From assembly GCA_003543035.1 (NCBI GenBank), contig DPJL01000449.1:1-5612 (forward strand): 5,612 nt of DNA. The letters run 5' to 3'. Source of the DNA: Micromonosporaceae bacterium. Lineage in GTDB: Bacteria; Actinomycetota; Actinomycetes; Mycobacteriales; Micromonosporaceae. How positions within the stretch are numbered: position 1 is the stretch's first letter; each line of letters opens with the position of its first letter. Below the pieces are notes generated by a model that did no database searches, was not told where the DNA came from, and saw only the letters and a program-made list of their open reading frames with translations. Of this stretch, positions 1 to 5,398 are shown piece after piece. The position numbers and the translations under genes were made by a program.

Positions 1-693
1 CCCTGGCGGCGGGGGAGTGTAGTTGGGTGGCATCGCCGGAACCACCGGCGGGATAGGCGGTGGCAGCATAGTGCGGTCACCACCGATATCGCCGCCACCG
101 TCTGTCCGTTGTGGAGCAGCGTAGGGAGCGGGCTTACCGAGCCCGGTGCGCGAAGCCGAAAGATCTGAGGACAGCGTGTACATGACATGCTGCGCCGCAT
201 AGAACTGATCGTTCAGAGTCCCAGCGGCTTTTTTGGCGTCGTCGGAAGAGGACGACGTGGTGTTCGCGTAGGTGCCACCGGTGCTCGACCCGCCGGCCTT
301 GGTGAAGTCGCCCGCCGTGGCCTTGTACTTGTCGTAGATCGGCTTCAGCTTGTACTTCGCCTCGGCGATGGCATTGGGGATGTCCACGGCGGCCTGATAG
401 TTGCGCCCGGCAACCTCATCTACGTCTTTGACGGCCTTGATGAGCTCGTCCAACCGGGTCAGGTAAGCCTCTGCCGCCTTGCTGTTCTTGGGATTCCACG
501 CGATCGCCAGCTTGTCCCGGAAGGCCTGGAGCCGGGACTGATACAGCCCGTAGAGCTCACTGGTCTTCTTCCAGCTGTTGGCCTGCTGGTAGTGCGGGCT
601 CAGGTCACGATTGACCCACTGCCACATATCTTCGATGCTTGTCATGTACCACGGGGTGCCGCCCCCGCCCCCGCCGCCACCTGAATCCTGCAT
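1..693 (-). CDS. PPE-like / ESX-type helical protein, partial (3' end beyond the window)
   Basis: The reading frame stays open for 231 codons from an ATG to the left edge without a stop, so the C-terminus is missing. The protein begins with a run of eight glycines (residues 5-12). A helical region follows at about 15-130, with Trp/Tyr-rich helix PWYMTSIEDMWQWVNRDL, a W-N-P turn at 66-68 in the place of a WxG turn, and an AAEAYLTRLDEL helix. A Gly/Ser/Thr linker (133-150), another short helix (about 152-180) and a proline-rich tail (from about 187) complete the visible part. This layout resembles PPE-like or EspB-like type VII secretion substrates and partners of actinomycetes; that is inference from architecture. 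I find no YxxxD/E motif in the visible part. The start overlaps the stop of the preceding gene by one base (TAATG). A GGAG Shine-Dalgarno (complement of 702-705) lies 8 nt upstream. There is no signal peptide. A plain cytoplasmic helical protein remains possible. Confidence 0.8.
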   Translation of the reverse strand, partial: MQDSGGGGGGGGTPWYMTSIEDMWQWVNRDLSPHYQQANSWKKTSELYGLYQSRLQAFRDKLAIAWNPKNSKAAEAYLTRLDELIKAVKDVDEVAGRNYQAAVDIPNAIAEAKYKLKPIYDKYKATAGDFTKAGGSSTGGTYANTTSSSSDDAKKAAGTLNDQFYAAQHVMYTLSSDLSASRTGLGKPAPYAAPQRTDGGGDIGGDRTMLPPPIPPVVPAMPPNYTPPPPG

Positions 694-1259
694 TACGAGT
701 GCTCCGTCCCGTTATCTGTCGCCGCCCCGGTGTCGCCGGTGGTGGTGGCCACCGGGGTGCTGGTCTGCTCCGAAGCCTGCTGTGGGGTGACGACCGGCTG
801 CTGGGCAGTCGGTGCGGTCCCAGCTTGCGGAGCCGCCAGAGCGGTGTCGACGTCCTTGACACTGGCCGCGCTCAACGCGTCTGCGTTGCTGTATTCCTCG
901 CTGATGGCGCGGGCCGCATCGACGAAGGCAATCACGGCTTTGTCGTGGTTGGCGATCGCGGTAGAGGTCTGGACAAGCATGTCCCGGTGGTGTGTCATGC
1001 CCTCGGTCAGCTCGATGAATCTGGCATCGGGCTGGGCGGGAACCGCAGTCATGCCATCGAAGACCGTTTGCACGTGTGGCCGATAATCCTGCTCGTGCTC
1101 GGCTTGCAGGCTGTCGGCGAAAGCCACGAGCGACTTGATGTCCACCGCGAGCGCGTCGGGGTCGACATAACCGCTGAACGTGTCGAGATCGGTGTGACCG
1201 GTCTGGTTGCCCCAGTCACGCAACCAGGCTGGACCTCTATCTTCTTCAGGAAGCCCCAT
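693..1259 (-). CDS. Small helical protein with a YxxxD motif, likely ESX/EspC-like partner
   Basis: This 188-residue protein matches no family I can name with certainty. Residues 28-142 are predicted mainly alpha-helical, beginning YVDPDALAVDIKSL and passing through a turn around PAQPD (74-78) to a second long helix. Near the end of that helix sits Y123-S-N-A-D127, which fits the YxxxD/E signal of type VII secretion substrates. The N-terminal VDPDAL stretch recalls EspC-like (DUF2580) proteins. Residues 144-188 form a low-complexity tail rich in Ala, Thr, Gln and Pro. There is no classical WxG, signal peptide or membrane segment. The start is the ATG preceded by a strong purine-rich ribosome site (GGGGAGGGG, complement of about 1266-1274). 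It lies 52 bp behind the epsilon subunit gene and overlaps the next gene by one base, so the two downstream proteins are probably made together and may form a PE/PPE-like heterodimer (inference). Confidence 0.85.
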   Translation of the reverse strand: MGLPEEDRGPAWLRDWGNQTGHTDLDTFSGYVDPDALAVDIKSLVAFADSLQAEHEQDYRPHVQTVFDGMTAVPAQPDARFIELTEGMTHHRDMLVQTSTAIANHDKAVIAFVDAARAISEEYSNADALSAASVKDVDTALAAPQAGTAPTAQQPVVTPQQASEQTSTPVATTTGDTGAATDNGTEHS

Positions 1260-1311
1260 CGGCTAGCCCCTCCCCTGAGACTAAGAACGCGAATTGGAGC
1301 GTACCTCACTG

Positions 1312-1494
1312 CTACGACAGGCGGGGAAGGCCCGATTCACGCCATCCGGTGCGGGCGGTGGGCAGACCGCTTCGCCACCACATGGACGGCTCGGCTTTGG
1401 GCTCCGATGTGGACGCCGGCCAGGAGGCGAGGACGCCGATGAGCGCGGCCAACTCCTGCGCGGTGGGGGAACCACGGTCGATGCGAATGGTCAC
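1312..1494 (-). CDS. pccE: Acyl-CoA carboxylase epsilon subunit (AccE/PccE-like)
   Basis: This 60-residue protein shows the pattern of the actinobacterial acyl-CoA carboxylase epsilon family. It opens IRIDRGSPTAQELAALIGVL (residues 3-22), with the G-x-P-T-x-x-E-L-A-A-L core. A polar low-conservation linker (24-38) and the C-terminal W-R-x-S-x-L-P element (51-57) follow. In this family the subunit binds the beta subunit and stimulates or stabilises the alpha-beta complex; it has no catalysis of its own. The length fits the short Streptomyces PccE type (about 65 residues) rather than the much longer M. tuberculosis AccE5. The start is a GTG overlapping the NYN gene stop (GTGA, 1491-1494), with AGGAG 7 nt upstream, so translation is probably coupled. 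The presence of the beta subunit two genes upstream strongly supports the call. The separation from that gene by a NYN gene is unusual. Confidence 0.9.
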   Translation of the reverse strand: MTIRIDRGSPTAQELAALIGVLASWPASTSEPKAEPSMWWRSGLPTARTGWRESGLPRLS

Positions 1495-2492
1495 GACTGA
1501 TCTCCTGCCGGGCGGGCCATTCCGAACTCACGATAGACGCGCGACCAGAATCCGTCGCGCACCCAGAGGCGGGCCTTCTCGTGCGGGCGTAGCGAAATGC
1601 CCAGCTCCTTCTCGGCCTCCACCAACAGCTCCTTGTCGATGACGGTCGGCAGCAGCGGGCCGGGAAGAAGGTCGCCGATGTTGTCCCGCCCGCGAGTGAG
1701 TATCCATTTCTGGGCCACGTATTCACCGATCTCGACGATGTCCGAGCGCTCGGGCAACGGTGACCGGATCTGCCTGGGCGGCGCGGGCCTCGGCTCGGCA
1801 GGCGTATGCGGCACAGCCGAAACCGGCAGCGCGATCGCGGGCCGGCCGGAGAAGACCTCGGTCGGCGTCGGTGTGCGAGGCCGGACAGTTACCGCGCTGA
1901 AGTAGGGCCGGACGAAGTCGGCGTCCAGGGTGTAGACGGTGTCGCTCTCCCACACCAGCCGCTCGGCCTGGTTGGTGCCGTAGGGCGGCTCGACCCCCCA
2001 GAGATGGACTCGCACGCCATAGCTTTGAGCGGCTTCAACGGCGGAGGTCATGTCCTCATCGCCGGCGAGCAGCACGGCGTCGGTGACTGCCTTGTGCCTG
2101 GCCAGGGTTTCCAGATCGGAACGGATCTGCGCGTCGACACCCTTCTGCTGACCGCGCAGGTTGAGATTGCCCAGGCGCAGCTTGACTTGCGCCATCTGCG
2201 CGATGACCCGCTGATCGATGGTCGGCACCCGGTCCCGGGCGGCGTCGAACCAGTAGAGCCGCAGCAGATCGTCGCCAAGGTGTGATGCGGCCAGCTTCAT
2301 CAGTGCGTGGATTACGCCCTCGGCGTCGACCTTGGTCTCGGACCGATTCGGCGTTCCGATCAGCAGCTCACCACACGCGGCATAGAGGTACCCCACATCC
2401 ACGAGGACGGTGTGACGACGGGGCTGATTCATCCCGTCATCTTTCCATAGTTCGTTGAACGTTCTCTGAGCGATGGGAGCGCGTTCACTCAT
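1491..2492 (-). CDS. NYN-domain (PIN-like) putative ribonuclease
   Basis: This 333-residue protein has an N-terminal NYN domain (about residues 27-195), a PIN-fold family of metal-dependent RNases. The expected acidic residues are present: D32 in VLVDVGYLYAA, D120 and D126 in KGVDAQIRSDLETL, and D145/D147 in LLAGDEDMTSAVEAAQ, followed by the GVRVHLWG strand. A proline-rich linker (about 202-248) leads to a second small alpha-helical domain (about 250-325, EIGEYVAQKWILTRGRDNIG through WSRVYREF), which may bind RNA or partners; its family is not recognised. No membrane segment or signal is seen. The chosen ATG overlaps the carboxylase beta stop (ATGA) and lacks a clear Shine-Dalgarno, which suits translational coupling. 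A second ATG at 2430-2432 (residue 21, MNQPRRHTVLVDVG) sits closer to the conserved domain and would give 313 residues. The target RNA is unknown, and its position inside a carboxylase operon does not by itself reveal its role. Confidence 0.9.
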   Translation of the reverse strand: MSERAPIAQRTFNELWKDDGMNQPRRHTVLVDVGYLYAACGELLIGTPNRSETKVDAEGVIHALMKLAASHLGDDLLRLYWFDAARDRVPTIDQRVIAQMAQVKLRLGNLNLRGQQKGVDAQIRSDLETLARHKAVTDAVLLAGDEDMTSAVEAAQSYGVRVHLWGVEPPYGTNQAERLVWESDTVYTLDADFVRPYFSAVTVRPRTPTPTEVFSGRPAIALPVSAVPHTPAEPRPAPPRQIRSPLPERSDIVEIGEYVAQKWILTRGRDNIGDLLPGPLLPTVIDKELLVEAEKELGISLRPHEKARLWVRDGFWSRVYREFGMARPAGDQS

Positions 2493-4063
2493 AGGGGGAT
2501 GTTGCCGTGTTTCTTCGGCGGGAGCGTTTCCCGCTTCGTGGCCAGGGCGCGTAGACCGCGCACGAGATGAGCCCTGGTAGCCGAGGGCCGGATGACCAGA
2601 TCGACGTAGCCGCGTTCTGCTGCCACGTACGGATTGCACAGCGCATCCTCGTATTCAGTGATCAAGTCGGCGCGCTTGGCGACCTGATCCTCGGCGGAAG
2701 CGAGCTCGGCCCGGTAAAGGATGTTGACCGCGCCCTGAGCACCCATGACCGCGATCTGAGCGGTGGGCCAGGCGTAGTTGAGATCGGCGCCGAGATGCTT
2801 GGAGCCCATCACGTCATAGGCGCCGCCGTAGGCCTTACGGGTGATCACGGTGAGTTTGGGGACGGTGGCCTCGGCATAGGCGTAGATCAGTTTCGCGCCG
2901 CGCCTGATGATGCCTTCCCACTCTTGACCGGTACCAGGAAGAAAGCCTGGAACATCGACAAAGGTGAGGACGGGAATGTTGAAGGCGTCGCAGGTGCGCA
3001 CGAAGCGGGCCGCCTTCTCCGATGCCGCGATGTCCAGGCAGCCGGCGAAATGCATGGGCTGGTTTGCCACCACGCCCACCGGGCGTCCCTCGATCCGGCC
3101 GAACCCGACGATGATGTTCTGGGCGTAAAGCGGTTGCACCTCAAGGAATTCGCCGTCGTCGAGGACCGACTCCACGACCTTGTGCATGTCGTAGGGCTGG
3201 TTCGCCGAGTCGGGAATGAGCGTGTCCAGCGCAAGGTCTTCCTCGGAAGGCTCGAGGTCGGCGGCGACCGGCCAAACCGGCGGTGCGTCGAGGTTATTCG
3301 AAGGCAGGTGAGCCAGCAGCGCCTTCACATAGTCAATCGCGTCCTGCTCATCGGAGGCGAGGTAGTGCGCGTTGCCCGACTTGGTGTTGTGGGTGCGGGC
3401 ACCGCCGAGTTCCTCCATGCCCACATCCTCACCGGTGACGGTCTTGATCACGTCGGGGCCGGTGATGAACATGTGTGAGGTTTGGTCGACCATCACGGTG
3501 AAGTCGGTGACGGCGGGCGAGTAGACCGCACCTCCGGCACAGGGACCCAGCACGAGAGAGATCTGCGGGATCACGCCGGAGGCGCGCACGTTCCGGAAGA
3601 AGATCTCGCCGTACAACCCCAGCGAAACGACACCCTCCTGGATGCGGGCGCCGCCGGAGTCGTTGATGCCGATGACCGGGCAGCCGGTCTTCATGGCCAG
3701 GTCCATCACCTTGACGATCTTCTCGCCGAAGACCTCGCCCAGCGAGCCGCCGAAGATGGTGAAGTCCTGGGCGAAAACGCAGACCGGGCGGCCGTCCACG
3801 GTGCCGTAGCCGGTGACCACGCCGTCGCCGTAAGGGCGGTTGGCCTCCTGGCCGAAGTTGATGGAGCGGTGCTTGGCCAGCTCATCCAGCTCGACAAAGG
3901 AACCCTCGTCGAGCAGCATGTCGATCCGCTCGCGGGCCGTCTTCTTGCCTCGCGCATGCTGCTTCTCGATGGCCCGGGCCGAACCGGCGTGCACCGCCTC
4001 GTCCATTCGCCGTTCGAAGTCGGCGATCTTGCCCGCTGTGGTGTGTACGTCCGCCTGAGTCAC
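2489..4063 (-). CDS. pccB: Propionyl/acyl-CoA carboxylase beta subunit (carboxyltransferase)
   Basis: This 524-residue carboxyltransferase transfers CO2 from carboxybiotin on the alpha subunit to propionyl-CoA (or acetyl-CoA), giving methylmalonyl-CoA (or malonyl-CoA) in the cytoplasm. Both crotonase-fold halves are complete. The N half contains KTARERIDMLLDEGSFVELD (41-60), INDSGGARIQEG (133-144) and GPCAGGAVYSPA (173-184). The C half contains the NQPMHFAGCLDI stretch (334-345), FVDVPGFLPG (368-377) and ITRKAYGGAYDVMGSKHLG (407-425), ending PPKKHGNIPL. D417 aligns with Asp422 of Streptomyces coelicolor PccB, a residue known to govern acyl-CoA choice, so propionyl-CoA is the likeliest substrate. 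The length matches the usual 520-550. The start is the GTG (VTQADVHTTAGK), which gives the family's normal N-terminus, although its Shine-Dalgarno is weak. An in-frame ATG at 4184-4186 with a better ribosome site would add 41 unconserved residues. Mycobacterial homologues are called accD5. Confidence 0.96.
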   Translation of the reverse strand: MTQADVHTTAGKIADFERRMDEAVHAGSARAIEKQHARGKKTARERIDMLLDEGSFVELDELAKHRSINFGQEANRPYGDGVVTGYGTVDGRPVCVFAQDFTIFGGSLGEVFGEKIVKVMDLAMKTGCPVIGINDSGGARIQEGVVSLGLYGEIFFRNVRASGVIPQISLVLGPCAGGAVYSPAVTDFTVMVDQTSHMFITGPDVIKTVTGEDVGMEELGGARTHNTKSGNAHYLASDEQDAIDYVKALLAHLPSNNLDAPPVWPVAADLEPSEEDLALDTLIPDSANQPYDMHKVVESVLDDGEFLEVQPLYAQNIIVGFGRIEGRPVGVVANQPMHFAGCLDIAASEKAARFVRTCDAFNIPVLTFVDVPGFLPGTGQEWEGIIRRGAKLIYAYAEATVPKLTVITRKAYGGAYDVMGSKHLGADLNYAWPTAQIAVMGAQGAVNILYRAELASAEDQVAKRADLITEYEDALCNPYVAAERGYVDLVIRPSATRAHLVRGLRALATKRETLPPKKHGNIPL

Positions 4064-4213
4064 GGCCGCACCGGGCCAAGAGGAGCCGCTTGCTCTTTGC
4101 GAGGCGAGGCCCGGTGGCCCAGAATCTTCGTCACGGCGTGATGGTATCCGCGGGGATGCCCGGCAGGTTCGTGCAGTGCGCCACATTCGCCGTCTCACCT
4201 CGTTAATCCTCAT
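4064..4213. promoter_or_regulatory. Divergent intergenic region between the carboxylase and birA operons
   Basis: This 150-bp spacer separates two operons that point away from each other, so both promoters must lie in or near it. On the minus strand a TACCAT hexamer (complement of 4141-4146) fits the actinobacterial TAnnnT -10 element and would leave a leader of about 70 nt before the beta-subunit GTG. No convincing -35 sits at the right distance. I see no clear plus-strand -10, operator palindrome or riboswitch-like structure. The promoter assignment is tentative. Confidence 0.3.
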
Positions 4214-4564
4214 GTGGCGACGCTGCTCGGAGTGCTCATGGTCGTCGGTGGAATAGCCGTGCTGGCCCTGGTCCGGCCGTGGCGACCCGATCCGGAGGAT
4301 CCTGCCGAGCCCGCCGCAGCGCGCGCCAAGCCGGCGCCCAGCACCAAGCGCCGCCCCCGCCCGGGACCCAAGTCCAGCCAGAGCAAGACCCGCAGTGTGG
4401 CGCACGACGAGGGCAAGACCGAGGTGCTTGTGGCCGTTGGCGCCAGTCAGCCCAGGCGGCACCGGGTTGAAGCGATCTCCCGTGGGCGGCGTGTCCCGCC
4501 CGAGCCCGGTCGCGAGGAAATCGTGCTCCCTGAATGGCTAGGCCCCGTCTCCGGCCCTCGCTAG
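4214..4564 (+). CDS. Small single-pass membrane protein of unknown function
   Basis: This is a 116-residue protein of no family I recognise. Residues 2-20 (ATLLGVLMVVGGIAVLALV) form one hydrophobic transmembrane helix. It is followed directly by RPWRP and a long basic Pro/Ala/Arg/Lys-rich tail (25-60), so the tail should face the cytoplasm by the positive-inside rule. The last 50 residues are polar and probably flexible, ending in EEIVLPEWLGP. Codons are strongly G/C-biased at the third position, as in the neighbours, which supports real coding. The start is a GTG with no visible Shine-Dalgarno, so the transcript may be leaderless; an internal ATG at 4238 would cut into the membrane helix. 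It is the first gene of the rightward unit, ending 24 bp before birA, so the two may be co-transcribed. Confidence 0.65.
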   Translation: MATLLGVLMVVGGIAVLALVRPWRPDPEDPAEPAAARAKPAPSTKRRPRPGPKSSQSKTRSVAHDEGKTEVLVAVGASQPRRHRVEAISRGRRVPPEPGREEIVLPEWLGPVSGPR

Positions 4565-4575
4565 TTCAGCGGGAT

Positions 4576-4581
4576 TAGCCT
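4576..4581 (+). promoter_or_regulatory. Possible -10 element giving a leaderless birA transcript
   Basis: The hexamer TAGCCT fits the TAnnnT -10 consensus and lies exactly 7 nt before the birA ATG at 4589. This is the spacing seen at leaderless actinobacterial genes, where transcription starts at the initiation codon. No good Shine-Dalgarno precedes birA, which agrees with the idea. No recognisable -35 was found, and TAnnnT hexamers are common, so this is only a candidate. Confidence 0.35.
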
Positions 4582-4588
4582 GGGCAAT

Positions 4589-5353
4589 ATGAAGCGCGCT
4601 CCAATCAACGGTCCCGTCTTGGCCAAAGCCATCGCTCCGTGGAGGTTGGACCTGCGTGAGGAGACCGGCTCCACCAACGCTGATGCCTCCGCGGCGGCGA
4701 AAGCCGGTGCGCTGGAAGGCAACGTCATACTCGCCGAGGCGCAGACAAATGGGCGCGGAAGGATGGACAGATCCTGGGTTTCCCCGCCGCGAGCCGGGCT
4801 GGCGCTCAGCATTCTGTTGCGTCCCAGGATAGAGATGGCCAGATGGGGTTGGCTGCCACTACTCGCCGGGGTTGCGCTCGCCGAGACGGTTGCCGCCCTG
4901 GAGACAACCGCCGAGGTCGCCCTCAAGTGGCCGAACGATCTGCTGCTCGACGGCCGAAAGTGCGCCGGCATCCTGGCCGAGGCGGCAGTTCCCGGTGCGG
5001 TCGTGGTCGGAGTCGGGCTCAATGTCTCGCTTGAGCGAGCTGAGCTGCCAATCGAGAACGCCACGTCCTTGCAGCTGGCGGGGGTAAAGGAGGACGATCG
5101 GACCGTCATCGCCGGTCTGCTGATCAATCGGTTCCGCGAGCGGTACGACGCTTGGCAGGCGGGCGAAGATGTGCGCGAGACATATCTGCTTCAGTGCGGG
5201 ACGATCGGCCGTCAGGTGCGGATCCTGCTGCCGGACGGCAGTGAGTTAGCGGGCGAAGCGACCACAGTGGACGGTGACGGACGCCTGGTGATCCTCGACA
5301 ACCGGGGTGAGCTTTGTCCGATCGCTGCCGGGGACGTGACGCACGTGCGTTGA
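4589..5353 (+). CDS. birA: Biotin--[acetyl-CoA-carboxylase] ligase, monofunctional (class I type)
   Basis: This 254-residue enzyme activates biotin with ATP to biotinyl-5'-AMP and attaches it to the lysine of biotin carboxyl carrier domains, in the cytoplasm. The catalytic domain is complete: ETGSTNADA (25-33), the biotinyl-AMP loop GRGRMDRSW (55-63), SPPRAGLALSILLRP (65-79), KWPNDLL (113-119), the GRKCAGILAEA segment with the expected catalytic lysine K124, and GVGLNV (141-146). A small C-terminal SH3-like domain follows (about 205-254, GRQVRILLPDG to GDVTHVR). The N-terminal winged-helix domain of E. coli BirA is absent, so it should not repress biotin genes directly. The ATG is the only reasonable start for the full domain. 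The neighbouring divergent carboxylase operon fits its role: its client, the biotinylated alpha subunit, is the partner of the beta subunit encoded there. Confidence 0.97.
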   Translation: MKRAPINGPVLAKAIAPWRLDLREETGSTNADASAAAKAGALEGNVILAEAQTNGRGRMDRSWVSPPRAGLALSILLRPRIEMARWGWLPLLAGVALAETVAALETTAEVALKWPNDLLLDGRKCAGILAEAAVPGAVVVGVGLNVSLERAELPIENATSLQLAGVKEDDRTVIAGLLINRFRERYDAWQAGEDVRETYLLQCGTIGRQVRILLPDGSELAGEATTVDGDGRLVILDNRGELCPIAAGDVTHVR

Positions 5354-5384
5354 CCAACTAACCTACGCGCGTATCCACAGGACG

Positions 5385-5390
5385 AGGAGG
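5385..5390 (+). promoter_or_regulatory. Strong ribosome binding site of the PH-domain gene
   Basis: AGGAGG is a perfect Shine-Dalgarno core, 8 nt before the ATG at 5399. It fixes that start and contrasts with the weak or absent sites of the two genes upstream on this strand. Confidence 0.85.
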
Positions 5391-5398
5391 TAGGGGAG

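Noticed and set aside
639..1442. 267-residue plus-strand open frame across three minus-strand genes
   Set aside because: It overlaps the epsilon and secretion-like genes antisense and shows no domain. The minus-strand genes have ribosome sites and overlaps that fit together.
2493..2639. N-terminal extension of the NYN frame to 382 residues
   Set aside because: It would overlap the carboxylase beta gene by about 150 bp. The extra residues are Arg/Ser-rich and unlike a NYN N-terminus.
2567..3478. 303-residue open frame on the plus strand opposite the carboxylase beta gene
   Set aside because: It lies wholly antisense to a well-conserved gene, has no recognisable domain and is explained by the high GC content, which removes stops from opposite frames.
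4103..4120. GGCC...GGCC inverted repeat as a terminator or operator
   Set aside because: The stem is only four pairs with no U-tract and sits upstream of the beta gene, so it is no better than chance in GC-rich DNA.
3482..4141. 219-residue open frame on the plus strand, also antisense to the beta gene
   Set aside because: Same reason: its repetitive His/Asp/Val-rich translation is the mirror of the conserved carboxyltransferase codons.
4187..4462. Extension of the beta-subunit frame to 657 residues
   Set aside because: It runs antisense through the small membrane-protein gene, and the added residues are unlike any carboxyltransferase N-terminus.
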